A DNA stretch of 64,000 nt from DAOTWA01 sp034435955. GTDB taxonomy: Bacteria > Chloroflexota > Anaerolineae > Anaerolineales > Anaerolineaceae. This document shows, piece by piece, positions 1-8,828 of this stretch. The notes below the pieces were generated by a model that was given only the letters and a program-made list of their open reading frames with translations, did not search any database and was not told the origin of the DNA. The first letter of the stretch is position 1. Every line of letters begins with the position of its first letter. The position numbers and the translations under genes are program-made. The stretch is taken from contig DAOTWA010000007.1 in NCBI GenBank assembly GCA_034435955.1, positions 12,724-76,723 of the forward strand, given 5' to 3'.

Positions 1-1117
1 ATGCGGTCCTCCCGTAACGGCGCTCGGTGCGATCGCGCTCGGCTTTGCGTTCCAGGGCCAGCTCGATCAGGCGGTCCACCAATTTGGGGTAGGGCAGCCC
101 GCTGGCCTCCCACAATTTGGGATACATGCTGATTTGGGTAAAACCAGGGATGGTGTTGATCTCACTCAGGAAAAGCTGGCCGCTGTCGCGGTCAAGGAAG
201 AAATCCACGCGGGCCATGCCGGCGCAGTCGACCGCGGAATAGGCGCGCAGGGCCAGTTCGGTCACCTGTGCAGTCTGGTCAGCAGTTAGAGGGGCGGGGA
301 TGAGCAGCTCGGAGCGTCCATCGATGTATTTGGCCTCATAGCTGTAGAACTCGCGGGATGGAATGATTTCGCCGGGGAGGGAAGCCTGCGGCTGCTCATT
401 GCCCAGCACGCTGATCTCAATCTCACGCGCGTTCACACCGCGCTCGATCAGCACGCGGCGGTCATAGCGAGCTGCGTCGATGAGTCCCTCGACCAGGTCG
501 TTGCGGCTGCGGCATTTCGTGATGCCAACTGAGGAACCCAGGTTGGAAGGCTTGGTGAACAATGGATAGGGGGCGAGGTTCTCCGCACGCTCGATCACGC
601 TTGGCAGGTCGTTTTCGATTTCGCGACGGGTAACCAGGATCGAATCCACGACCGGGACGCCGTGGGCTTTCATCACGTCTTTGAAGAGGGCTTTGTCCAT
701 GCCGACTGAGGAGGCCAATACACCGGCGCCAACGTAAGCCAAGTCGGCCAGCTCGAACAAGCCCTGCAGCGTTCCGTCCTCTCCGAATGTACCGTGCAGC
801 ACGGGGAAAATCACATCCAGGTCAGTGAGCAGCTCGATCCACTCACCGCGCTGGCTGTCGCGCAGCCGATACAGGCCAGGGCGGGTGGTGTCGGGCAGGA
901 TCGCGGCGGGGGAAAGATGGGTGGTCGATAAAGTGCCCAGGGCTGTCAGGACGTCATCGCCCACCAGCCAGGCGCCGTCCCGGGTGATCCCGATTTGGGT
1001 GACCTGGTAGCGGGCGGGGTCCAGCACGCCAAGCACCGAGCGCGCGGACATCAGCGAGACTTCATGCTCGCCCGAGCGACCGCCAAAGATAACGCCGATA
1101 CGCAATTTCGATCCCAT
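1..1117 (-). CDS. ddl: D-alanine--D-alanine ligase (3' end off window)
   Basis: ATP-grasp ligase that joins two D-alanines for the peptidoglycan stem peptide in the cytoplasm. Reading the minus strand from the ATG at 1117 gives an open frame of 372 codons with no stop before the window edge. It begins MGSKLRIGVIFGGRSGEHEV, the family's N-terminal nucleotide-loop signature. Further on are KPSNLGSSVGI, the Ddl substrate loop, and near the end ARVDFFLD and LSEINTIPGFT, which carry the Mg-ATP ligands. Ddl proteins are about 350-380 residues, so only a few codons are missing. The ATG lies 3 nt after the murB stop, consistent with translation from the dcw message. Confidence 0.96.
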   Translation of the reverse strand, partial: MGSKLRIGVIFGGRSGEHEVSLMSARSVLGVLDPARYQVTQIGITRDGAWLVGDDVLTALGTLSTTHLSPAAILPDTTRPGLYRLRDSQRGEWIELLTDLDVIFPVLHGTFGEDGTLQGLFELADLAYVGAGVLASSVGMDKALFKDVMKAHGVPVVDSILVTRREIENDLPSVIERAENLAPYPLFTKPSNLGSSVGITKCRSRNDLVEGLIDAARYDRRVLIERGVNAREIEISVLGNEQPQASLPGEIIPSREFYSYEAKYIDGRSELLIPAPLTADQTAQVTELALRAYSAVDCAGMARVDFFLDRDSGQLFLSEINTIPGFTQISMYPKLWEASGLPYPKLVDRLIELALERKAERDRTERRYGRTA

Positions 1118-1120
1118 CTC

Positions 1121-2086
1121 TCACCCGGCCAGGTTGGTTTCCTTTTCTTCCCAATCACCGACCAGCTCGATCTCCAATTCGAGCGAAATGCCGAATTTGT
1201 CAGCGACGGTGCGCTGAGCCAGACGAATCAGGGCCAGCACATCCGCTGCGCTGGCGCCGCCGCGGTTGACGAAAAAGTTACCGTGAAGCGTGCTGATCTC
1301 GGCGCCGCCGATGCGAGTGCCTTTCAACCCCGCCTGATCGATCAATCGGCCGGCGAAATCCCCCGCAGGATTTTTGAACATCGAGCCCATGGACGCGCCG
1401 GGGGGTTGAGTGCTGCGGCGGTGGCTGGAGATTTCCTCCAAACGCGCTTTCACGGCCTCCGGCGTGCTGCGTGAGAGCTGCAATGTGGCCGAGAGGATCA
1501 CGGCTTGGGCGGCTTCCCGTTTTAAGATGCTGCTGCGATACTGGTAAGCCATGCGCTTGCACGTCCAGGCTTCCTTGCCGGAAATTCGGTGCAAGATTTC
1601 TGCCACGATCAAACTGCTGGCGACGTCGCCGCCATGAGCACCGGCGTTGCCGTAAACCGCCCCGCCGACCGTTCCGGGAATGGCGGCGGCCCATTCAAGC
1701 CCGCTCAGGCCTCGCACGGCTGCCTGGCGGCCGATAGCGCCCAGATTGGCGCCCGATTCGGCCCACACGGCGGGGGGTTCGCCGCGTGCATCGATGCGTA
1801 CGTTGCGCGCCCGGTTGAGCACAACCACTCCACGGTACCCGCGATCGGAGACCAGGATGTTGGATCCGCCCCCCAAGATGAAGAATGGCACCTCCAGATC
1901 CCACAGACGAACGGCGGCATCGGCCAGTTCGCCGGCGGAATTGACCGGCAGGAGGGCGTCGCATGGACCGCCCACACGGGCGGTGGTGTAGTGGGCCAGG
2001 GTAACATTCTCCTGCAGTCGGTGGCCGAAGGCCAAGCGGAGGTCCTGGATAGGAATTGAACGAGAGGTCGTTTTTACCATCACCAT
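1121..2086 (-). CDS. murB: UDP-N-acetylenolpyruvoylglucosamine reductase
   Basis: FAD enzyme that reduces UDP-GlcNAc-enolpyruvate to UDP-MurNAc with NADPH, the second committed step of peptidoglycan precursor synthesis. 321 residues. Visible signatures are TTARVGGP at about 34-41, FILGGGSNILVSD, the FAD-binding loop, and AAAIPGTVGGAVYGNAGA near the middle. The C-terminal domain has ASMGSMFKNPAGD with the catalytic Ser in GSMF, then AGLKGTRIGGAEIS and HGNFFVN. The first ATG (2086) follows the preceding small ORF stop by 1 nt; an in-frame ATG at 2080 is an alternative. It sits between murC and ddl in the dcw cluster. Confidence 0.96.
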   Translation of the reverse strand: MVMVKTTSRSIPIQDLRLAFGHRLQENVTLAHYTTARVGGPCDALLPVNSAGELADAAVRLWDLEVPFFILGGGSNILVSDRGYRGVVVLNRARNVRIDARGEPPAVWAESGANLGAIGRQAAVRGLSGLEWAAAIPGTVGGAVYGNAGAHGGDVASSLIVAEILHRISGKEAWTCKRMAYQYRSSILKREAAQAVILSATLQLSRSTPEAVKARLEEISSHRRSTQPPGASMGSMFKNPAGDFAGRLIDQAGLKGTRIGGAEISTLHGNFFVNRGGASAADVLALIRLAQRTVADKFGISLELEIELVGDWEEKETNLAG

Positions 2087-2087
2087 C

Positions 2088-2267
2088 TCAATGCGTCTCG
2101 AAATACCAGATCAACCGCAGGACGACCTCGCGGCGGGAGTAACGGGGAGCCGGGCGCGAGCTGAGCGGCTTGGAGGCGGCTGGTTTGGGGGGCAAAGGGG
2201 TCTCGCGCGGGGGATTGCTGCTGCTTTTAAGTGCAGCGGTCGGCGTAGATGTTTTGGTATCAGCCAT
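2088..2267 (-). CDS. 59-residue Pro/Ser-rich protein of unknown function
   Basis: Small open frame of 59 codons between murC and murB. Its ATG overlaps the murC stop by 8 nt and its TGA is 1 nt before the murB ATG, so it looks like a coupled member of the operon. The first 40 residues are a low-complexity Thr/Ser/Pro/Lys/Ala segment; the last part, RYSRREVVLRLIWYFETH, is basic then hydrophobic. That tail faintly resembles the start of YggT-type membrane proteins, so this could be a truncated relative, but the similarity is slight. It could also be a linker with no product. I do not assign a function. Confidence 0.45.
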   Translation of the reverse strand: MADTKTSTPTAALKSSSNPPRETPLPPKPAASKPLSSRPAPRYSRREVVLRLIWYFETH

Positions 2268-3654
2268 GAGAGGGCGTCCTTTCTTGCAGGGCAGCCATGA
2301 GATCGGCGCTAATGCGGTCGGCGTCGCCGGCGGAAAAGACCAGCACCACATCGCCGGGGCGGACGCCGGCCAGCAGGGTCTGTACGGCGTCGGGGAAAGT
2401 AGCGGCAAAGGCGGCGGAGGGGTGGGTCATTGCTCGTACCAAACTGGCGGAGGAAAAATCTTCGTGCGGTTCACGAGCGGCGTAGATTTCGGTGACCAGG
2501 ACATGGTCGGCATCCTGGAAAGCGTGTTCAAAGGCGGTCATGAGGGTGCGAGTGCGGGAATAGGTGTGGGGTTGCCAGACGGCCCAGATGGGGCGGTTAG
2601 GGAAGCGGACGCGGGCGGCGGCGAGGGTAGCGCGGATCTCGGTGGGGTGATGCGCATAGTCATCGATAATCGTGATACCGCCGATTTCACCGCGCAGGTC
2701 GAAGCGCCGCACGGCACCCTGATATTCGCCCAGGGCTGCGGCGGCGCGTTTGCCGTCCAGATGCAAGTGATGACTGACGGCCAGCGCAGCCAGGGCGTTA
2801 CGCACATTGTGCTCGCCGGGCACTTGAAGCTCCACACGCTCCACCGGTTGGTGGGCCCCCTCTGGGGTTGGATAGAGCGCATCGAAGGTGAAGCCCCCAT
2901 GGGCGTTCGGCTGAAGGGTTTCGGCGCGGTAAAGCGCCGCCTCCGAGAGACCATATGAGGCAGTCTTCAGGCTGCGCGCGCGAGCGTACTGCAATAAAGC
3001 GGCAGCACCTGGATCGTCCAGGCAACCAATCAGCGTACCACCGGGCAAAAGACGGTCAACGAACTGCTCGAAAGCCGCCATATAATCCCCGAAGGTTGGG
3101 AAATCATCCGGGTGATCGTGCTCGACGGTGGTGAGCACAATGATCTCGGGATGGAGACCCAGGAACATACGGTCGTACTCATCCGCTTCGATCACGAATA
3201 CCTCGCCTGAGCCGGCGTGGGCATTGGCACCAAGGTTCTTAGCGACGCTGCCGATGATGTAGGACGGATCTTCGCCCGATGCGGCCAACATCCAGGCGAT
3301 CATGGCGGTGGTGGTGGTCTTGCCGTGCGTGCCGGCCACGGCCACCACGCGCTTGCCGTCCGTCAGGCGGCCAAGGAAGTCTGAGCGTTTGAGCACAGGG
3401 ATGCCGGCGGCAAGAGCGGCGACCACCTCGGGGTTGTCATCGGGGATGGCCGAGGAGCGCACGACGAGGTCGGCGCCGGCCACATTTTGGGGCGCATGAC
3501 CGATCGAAACGGCCACGCCGGCTGCGCGCAGATCCTGAGCCAGGGGCGAGAGGACGCGGTCAGAGCCACTGACCGTGTAGCCGCTTTCCAGCAGTACACG
3601 GGCGATGGCGCTCAGGCCGGTTCCACCAATCCCAATGAGGTGAATGTGCGTCAT
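2260..3654 (-). CDS. murC: UDP-N-acetylmuramate--L-alanine ligase
   Basis: ATP-dependent ligase that adds L-Ala to UDP-MurNAc. 464 residues from the ATG at 3654, whose A is shared with the upstream TGA (TGATG arrangement). This start gives MTHIHLIGIGGTGLSAIARV, the family Rossmann loop; the frame stays open upstream, but that part has no family signature. The Mur-ligase P-loop GTHGKTTTT lies at about 108-116, EADEYDRMF carries the metal-binding acidic residues, and DDYAHHPTEIRATL is the MurC-specific signature near the start of domain 3. It lies downstream of the CvpA-like gene and overlaps the following small ORF. Confidence 0.97.
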   Translation of the reverse strand: MTHIHLIGIGGTGLSAIARVLLESGYTVSGSDRVLSPLAQDLRAAGVAVSIGHAPQNVAGADLVVRSSAIPDDNPEVVAALAAGIPVLKRSDFLGRLTDGKRVVAVAGTHGKTTTTAMIAWMLAASGEDPSYIIGSVAKNLGANAHAGSGEVFVIEADEYDRMFLGLHPEIIVLTTVEHDHPDDFPTFGDYMAAFEQFVDRLLPGGTLIGCLDDPGAAALLQYARARSLKTASYGLSEAALYRAETLQPNAHGGFTFDALYPTPEGAHQPVERVELQVPGEHNVRNALAALAVSHHLHLDGKRAAAALGEYQGAVRRFDLRGEIGGITIIDDYAHHPTEIRATLAAARVRFPNRPIWAVWQPHTYSRTRTLMTAFEHAFQDADHVLVTEIYAAREPHEDFSSASLVRAMTHPSAAFAATFPDAVQTLLAGVRPGDVVLVFSAGDADRISADLMAALQERTPSHG

Positions 3655-4184
3655 CAGATAAAAACCACCAGAACGAATACGAACGCCAAGGCGACGGCGA
3701 AGTATATGGCCGGGGTGCCTAAAATCGCCGGCGGCAGGTAGGGGATCAGCTTCAAGGCAGCCTGGCCGGCAGCCGTGGCAGGGTCCGGGGCGGAGATGGC
3801 AGGAAATGGATATTTGGCCTGATCGAGGAAATACCACAGAGTGCCGAACACCAGGTAGCCATTCAAGGCTCCCAAGAAGAAACCCAGGAGCATGTCCTGG
3901 ATGCGCTCGCGGACAAACCGGCCGCTGGCGGCCAGAGGAGGCAGCTTGGGGGTTTGATAGCCAAAAAACACGAGAGCCAACAAAATTGCGGCGCGAAACC
4001 AGAAGCGAGCTGTGCCGTTAAGCAGGTCCTGGATGAAGGGTGTGAATGTCTCCAAGACACGGATGACGAAGATGGAGAGGATGACCGCCGCTGCGACGAG
4101 CAGCTCTTTGGCCCAGCCGCGCATGGCGCCGATAATGGCGAAGAGGAAGACGAACAGCCAGAAGATGAAATCCAGGCTTGTCAT
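3654..4184 (-). CDS. CvpA-family inner-membrane protein
   Basis: 176-residue integral membrane protein with about four hydrophobic segments (roughly 5-22, 28-45, 63-78 and 95-117) and a further one at the C-terminus. Early segment pattern LFAIIGAMRGWAKELL resembles the CvpA (colicin V production) family. CvpA proteins are linked to envelope homeostasis, but their biochemical role is not settled. It sits inside the dcw cluster: its ATG overlaps the murG stop by 4 nt and its TGA is shared with the murC start, so tight translational coupling with wall precursor enzymes is likely. Family assignment is by pattern only. Confidence 0.7.
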   Translation of the reverse strand: MTSLDFIFWLFVFLFAIIGAMRGWAKELLVAAAVILSIFVIRVLETFTPFIQDLLNGTARFWFRAAILLALVFFGYQTPKLPPLAASGRFVRERIQDMLLGFFLGALNGYLVFGTLWYFLDQAKYPFPAISAPDPATAAGQAALKLIPYLPPAILGTPAIYFAVALAFVFVLVVFI

Positions 4185-5293
4185 GCTGGCCTATTCTCCT
4201 GTGCGCCGCCGCCAGCCAGCTCAAGCACCAAACGGGCGATGTGCTGGGCGGCCTGCGGGCGGGCTAGCGAGCGCATGGCCGTACGCATCGCGGATAATCG
4301 CTCGGGATGGTCGAGCAAATCGAGCACAGCGGGCGACAGTCTGTCACCCAGGCGGGCATCTTCGAGAACGATGGCCGCGCCATGCCGGGCGAGATAGGCG
4401 GCGTTGACCTGCTGGTAGCGCCAGGCGTACGGATAGGGCACCAGTACGGCGGGCAATCCGAAGAGCGGAAGCTCGCCCAGGGTAGACGCTCCGGCGCGGC
4501 TGACAGCCAGATCTGCCACGGTCAAAGCGGCGCCCATTTCTTCGTGCAGATAAGGGTAAGGATGATAGCTGTGGGACAAACCTTCGGGCAGGCTTTTTCT
4601 GGCTTGTTCGATCTCAGGCCAATCGAGCTGGCCGCTGACATGTACGATCTGGCAGCGCTGCAGCAGCGCGGGCAGGGCATTGAGCAAAGCGCGGTTGATC
4701 GAACGGGCGCCGCGGGAGCCGCCAAAGACGAGCAGAACCGGGCGGCTTTCATCCAGGCCGAGAGCTCTTCGGGCGGCGGGCGGATCCCAACGCTGCAAGT
4801 CGGGGCGGGTGGGATAGCCGGTCACGACGATCCGGCTATCCCGCCCAGGGAGAAATGAGCGCGAATCTTCGGCCGTAACGGCAATGCGGTCGGCGAAGCG
4901 GGACAGCAGCTTGAGGGCCAGACCGGGCTCGATGTCGGGTACGTACAGGACGGAGGGCGTTTTTCGTCGCGCGAGCGCCATGGGCACGGCGATATAGCCG
5001 CCGGTGAAGAGCAGGGCGTGCGGTTGGAATGAGCGCAGCACACGCCGGGCGGCAAAATAACCGCGGGCGAGCTGCCAGGTATTCGCAGGCAAAGCGCGCA
5101 GGCCAACGCCGTGAACACCGGCGGCCGGAATGGCAGTGAAAGACACTCCGGCGCGTTTCACCAGATCAGCTTCCATGCCACCGAGGCCGCCAACCCACAG
5201 CACGTCTGCCGCCTCACTCTGCAGGGCGCGCAGGACGGCGAGGGCGGGATACACGCCTCCGCCGGTCCCTCCGGCGCAAATCAACAACCGCAC
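4181..5293 (-). CDS. murG: UDP-GlcNAc:undecaprenyl-PP-MurNAc-pentapeptide GlcNAc transferase
   Basis: Peripheral membrane GT28 enzyme that converts lipid I to lipid II. 370 residues from a GTG start at 5293. The first glycine loop reads CAGGTGGGVYPALAVL; the family norm has His after GGTGG, here it is Gly. The second loop FGGSRGARSINRAL and the C-terminal donor-site segment SRAGASTLGELPLFGLPAVL are typical. The gene starts inside ftsW, with 80 nt of shared coding sequence, and its stop overlaps the CvpA-like start by 4 nt. The GTG is preferred because it gives the exact family N-terminus. Confidence 0.95.
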   Translation of the reverse strand: MRLLICAGGTGGGVYPALAVLRALQSEAADVLWVGGLGGMEADLVKRAGVSFTAIPAAGVHGVGLRALPANTWQLARGYFAARRVLRSFQPHALLFTGGYIAVPMALARRKTPSVLYVPDIEPGLALKLLSRFADRIAVTAEDSRSFLPGRDSRIVVTGYPTRPDLQRWDPPAARRALGLDESRPVLLVFGGSRGARSINRALLNALPALLQRCQIVHVSGQLDWPEIEQARKSLPEGLSHSYHPYPYLHEEMGAALTVADLAVSRAGASTLGELPLFGLPAVLVPYPYAWRYQQVNAAYLARHGAAIVLEDARLGDRLSPAVLDLLDHPERLSAMRTAMRSLARPQAAQHIARLVLELAGGGAQENRPA

Positions 5294-6461
5294 TGAAGAT
5301 TCTCCCTTCCTCTGCTTCGCGCTCGACGGAGGAGCGCGCGACGTTCATCAGGATGCCAATGCCGGCCAGCGAGGCAACTAGGTTCGAGCCGCCAGCGCTG
5401 ATAAAAGGCAGGGCGTTGCCGGCGAAGGGCGCCAGGCCGACGATGACAGCCATATTGATCAGCGCCTCAAGGGTGATCCACAAAGTCACACCGCTGGCCA
5501 GAAGAGAGCCAAGCTGATCGGGGGCGCGGCGGGCGATGGACAGGCCGCGCCAGAGCAGGAGTATGTACAGGCCGACCAGAAAGGCCGCGCCGACCAGGCC
5601 GGTCTCTTCGGCGATAACGGCGAAAATGCTATCGGTGGGCGGCACGGGCAGGCCGGTGAATTTCGTATCGGCGCGGCCAATACCGACGCCAAAGAGCCCG
5701 CCTTTCACCACTGCTTCGAGGGAACGGCGCACGTGATACGAGGCCTGAATGGGGTCGCGCAATCCTTCCAGATAGCTGGTCAGGCGGGCGTTCCCCGTCG
5801 CATTGACCTTGACCACCACCCACCCCAGGAAGATGGCGATCACGCACACCAGGATGATCTGACGCCATTGGCCGCCGGCCATGAAAAAGAGCAGGCCGCC
5901 CAATATTACAACGGTGAGAGCGGCGCTCAAGTCCGGCTGAAGGAGGATCATGCCGCCAGTGATGCCCAGGATGGCGGCCATGGGGATCAAGCCGAAAGAG
6001 ACATCATTCAGGCGCTCACGCTTCGAATACAACCATACCGATAGATAAATGATGGTGGCCAGCTTGGCAAGCTCAGAGGGCTGCACCGAACCCTGGAAGA
6101 TCGAGCGCACGGCGCCGAGGCGAATGTCGTTGATCCACAATACCACCAAGAGGGCGATGAGCACGCTGCCCATAATGGGAATCGCCAGGCGCTGATAGCG
6201 GTGGTAGTTGAAGAAGCTCAAAAAGACCGCGACCCCCAGGCCAACGCCCAACCACATCACCTGACGGGTGAAGATGTAGCTGGGGGAACGGCCGATGGCC
6301 AGCGAGAAATCCCAACTGGCGGAATAAACCATCAGCAGGCCAAAGACGACCAGGGTGGAGATGATCAACAATAACGGGACGTCGATGCGCAGCCGCAGGG
6401 GACGCTGGAAACCAGCGGCGCCGAGCGGCTTCGAGTCGTTTACGAAAGTTCCATCAGCCAT
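5214..6461 (-). CDS. ftsW: FtsW-type SEDS peptidoglycan polymerase
   Basis: SEDS-family membrane glycosyltransferase acting with the division transpeptidase FtsI. 415 residues with about ten membrane segments after a 26-residue N-terminal cytoplasmic stretch. Diagnostic pieces are GSVQPSELAKLATIIYLS, the long loop containing VGIGRADTKFTGLPVP, then PTDSIFAVIAEETGLVGA and near the end PFISAGGSNLVASLAGIGIL. The C-terminal tail is strongly basic (RRRDRRRRVSRPRRPARP) and is encoded by the stretch that overlaps murG by 80 nt. Its start overlaps the end of murD by 22 nt. FtsW rather than RodA is inferred from dcw context. Confidence 0.94.
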   Translation of the reverse strand: MADGTFVNDSKPLGAAGFQRPLRLRIDVPLLLIISTLVVFGLLMVYSASWDFSLAIGRSPSYIFTRQVMWLGVGLGVAVFLSFFNYHRYQRLAIPIMGSVLIALLVVLWINDIRLGAVRSIFQGSVQPSELAKLATIIYLSVWLYSKRERLNDVSFGLIPMAAILGITGGMILLQPDLSAALTVVILGGLLFFMAGGQWRQIILVCVIAIFLGWVVVKVNATGNARLTSYLEGLRDPIQASYHVRRSLEAVVKGGLFGVGIGRADTKFTGLPVPPTDSIFAVIAEETGLVGAAFLVGLYILLLWRGLSIARRAPDQLGSLLASGVTLWITLEALINMAVIVGLAPFAGNALPFISAGGSNLVASLAGIGILMNVARSSVEREAEEGRIFSAVVDLRRRDRRRRVSRPRRPARPAE

Positions 6462-7828
6462 TGTTTATACCTTTCACCGCGTTCTTCGAAGTCACGGAAC
6501 TCGTCGAAGGAAGTCCCGCCAGGGGCGAGCAGGACAACATCGCCCGGCTGGGCGATCTCGGCGGCTGCCTGGACGGCCTGGCGCAATCCGGAGCAGCGCG
6601 TCAGGCTGAATGGGCGCTCGCCAGGCTGCAACGGGCCGACGGCCGAGGCGATCAATTCAGCCGCCTCGCCGAAGACGATCAAATGATCTACACGCTGGCG
6701 CACCAGGGCGGCAAAATCCTGCCAGGGCAGCTTCTTATCACGGCCGCCCGCCAGCAGCACGAGGGGTTCGTGGAAGGAGCGGATGGCCGCGATGGCGCGC
6801 TCAGGTGCAGTGGCGATCGAGTCGTTGTACCAGTCGACGCCTCTCCAGGTGCGTACGAATTCCAGGCGATGAGGAATACCGGCGAAGCCTTCCACCCCAG
6901 CGCGCATGGCTTCGATCGGCAAGCCGGCCGCGAAAGCGATCGCGCAGGCGGCCAGCACGTTGTACAGGTTATGCACGCCGCGCAGCGCGACGCTGCTCAC
7001 GGGCATCACTTCCAGCGGCGCGCCCGACCCACGGTATAGAATGTGGCCCATCTCCACATACACCCCGGCTTGTCCCGGTTCAGGCTCATCCATTCCGAAG
7101 GTGACGAGCGAACCGCGCACGCCTTCTGACAGCGCCTGGGAGCCGGGATCATCGCGGTTGAGGACGGCCACGTCGTTCTGGCGTTGGAAGGACAAAATAC
7201 GCGCTTTCGCGGCGGTGTAGGCTTCCATCGTACCGTGCCGATCCAGGTGGTTGGGGGTGATGTTCAGGACGGCGGCGATGTGGGGCGAGATGCTCATCAA
7301 CTCGAGCTGGAAGCTGGACAGCTCCTGGATGGCCAGGTCGTCTGGGCGCATCTGGTCGAGGAACTCGATGAGCGGTTGGCCGATGTTGCCGCCCACCCAG
7401 GCCTGGCGCGGCGCTTGCATAGCGGCCTGGGCCATTCGCCCTACCAGGACAGTGGTGGTTGTCTTCCCGGCCGAGCCGGTGATGCCGATGGTTGGGCAGG
7501 GAACGGCTTCCATGAATAGCTGCGAATCGTTCGACAGCGGAAGCCCGCGCCGCCTGGCTTCCTGGATGATTGGAAGGTCGAGGGGCACGCCGCCCGAGAC
7601 GCATACCAGCGTGGCGCCTTCCAGGGCTTCCAGCGGGTGCCGGCCGAGAACCCAGCGCAGGCGCGGATCGGGCAGGGAGGCCATGGCGGCGCGCATATCC
7701 TGGGAATCTGCGGGCTTCTGGTCGTTTAACGTCACCTGCGCGCCGTGGGAAAGGAGGAAGCGCGCCAGGGCCAGACCCTGCCGGGCCGCTCCGATCACCA
7801 ACACATTCTCCTTCATCCAGTCTCTCAT
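6440..7828 (-). CDS. murD: UDP-N-acetylmuramoylalanine--D-glutamate ligase
   Basis: Cytoplasmic ATP-dependent Mur ligase adding D-Glu to UDP-MurNAc-L-Ala. 462 residues if the ATG at 7828 is used, 5 nt after the mraY stop; a second ATG at 7816 gives MKENVLVIGAARQGLALARF and is also possible. The N-terminal Rossmann loop VIGAARQG, the P-loop GITGSAGKTTTT at about 115-126, NITPNHLDRH with the conserved His, and LLAGGRDKKLPW in domain 3 are all present. The end overlaps ftsW by 22 nt. Confidence 0.96.
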   Translation of the reverse strand: MRDWMKENVLVIGAARQGLALARFLLSHGAQVTLNDQKPADSQDMRAAMASLPDPRLRWVLGRHPLEALEGATLVCVSGGVPLDLPIIQEARRRGLPLSNDSQLFMEAVPCPTIGITGSAGKTTTTVLVGRMAQAAMQAPRQAWVGGNIGQPLIEFLDQMRPDDLAIQELSSFQLELMSISPHIAAVLNITPNHLDRHGTMEAYTAAKARILSFQRQNDVAVLNRDDPGSQALSEGVRGSLVTFGMDEPEPGQAGVYVEMGHILYRGSGAPLEVMPVSSVALRGVHNLYNVLAACAIAFAAGLPIEAMRAGVEGFAGIPHRLEFVRTWRGVDWYNDSIATAPERAIAAIRSFHEPLVLLAGGRDKKLPWQDFAALVRQRVDHLIVFGEAAELIASAVGPLQPGERPFSLTRCSGLRQAVQAAAEIAQPGDVVLLAPGGTSFDEFRDFEERGERYKQWLMELS

Positions 7829-7832
7829 CGCA

Positions 7833-8828
7833 TCACACCACTGCCAGGGCGACACCAAACAGAGCGAACAGCAGCCCCACCAGCCAGAAGCGCTGCACCA
7901 CCTGCGTCTCACTCCAGCCCAGCAGCTCGAAATGGTGGTGGATGGGCGCCATCTTGAACAGTCGCTGGCCTTTGGTGAGCTTGAAATAGAGAATTTGGAG
8001 GACCACGCTCATCCCCTCGCTAAAGGGGATGATGGCCACCAGCGGCAGGAGCAGCCACTGGCCGGTCATCAGGGCGACGACCGCAAGGGTTGCGCCAAGG
8101 GCCTGCGAACCCGTGTCGCCCATGAACAACTCGGCCGGGTGGACATTGAACCACAGGAAACCGAACAGCGCGCCCACGATGGTAAAGGAGAAGCGCCCCA
8201 CGAAGGTCATTCCCTGGATAAGGGCGATGCCGCCATAAGCGGCGAAAGCGGTGGCCGAGATCAGCCCCGCCAACCCATCCAGGCCGTCGGTAAAATTGAC
8301 CGCGTTGGACATGCCCACGATGACGATGATGGCCAAAGGAATATAGAAATAACCCAGGTCGATCTCGCCTTTGGTTCCGGGCCAGTACAGTTGCGGCACT
8401 TCCAGAAGGTAACGAAGGGCGAAAGCGATCACCACGGCGAAGAGCACCTGGATGATGAACTTGGTGCGCGCGCGCATGCCAAGGCCTTTGCGCGGGCCGC
8501 GCACACCCTCCCAATCATCGATTGCGCCCAGGAGGGAGAAACCGAGCATGGTAATCACCGGAACCAGCACCGAGCGCCCTATGACGGTCGCCACACCCAG
8601 CAAGGTGGCGGCGTTGAGCAGGATAGTCACCAAAGTTACAGGCAGCACGATCATCACACCGCCCATGGTAGGCGTGCCCATCTTGGTGAAGTGCCGGTCA
8701 GGTCCTTCGAAACGGATCAACTTGCCGATGCGGAAGTAGCGCAAGACGCGCAGCAACGGTCCCCCCCAAATGACCGCCAGCATGAAACTCAGGCCGCTCA
8801 AGGCCAGAGCCAGGGAGGTCTCTTTCAT
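7833..8828 (-). CDS. mraY: Phospho-MurNAc-pentapeptide transferase
   Basis: Polytopic membrane enzyme that transfers phospho-MurNAc-pentapeptide to undecaprenyl phosphate, giving lipid I. 331 residues with about ten membrane segments. Family signatures are FTKMGTPTMGGVMI near residue 47, the catalytic loop NFTDGLDGLAGL, NVHPAELFMGDTGSQALG, and the histidine loop APIHHHFELLGWSE near the C-terminus. The start ATG overlaps the murF stop by 4 nt and the stop lies just ahead of murD. Length and motifs match an intact enzyme. Confidence 0.97.
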   Translation of the reverse strand: MKETSLALALSGLSFMLAVIWGGPLLRVLRYFRIGKLIRFEGPDRHFTKMGTPTMGGVMIVLPVTLVTILLNAATLLGVATVIGRSVLVPVITMLGFSLLGAIDDWEGVRGPRKGLGMRARTKFIIQVLFAVVIAFALRYLLEVPQLYWPGTKGEIDLGYFYIPLAIIVIVGMSNAVNFTDGLDGLAGLISATAFAAYGGIALIQGMTFVGRFSFTIVGALFGFLWFNVHPAELFMGDTGSQALGATLAVVALMTGQWLLLPLVAIIPFSEGMSVVLQILYFKLTKGQRLFKMAPIHHHFELLGWSETQVVQRFWLVGLLFALFGVALAVV

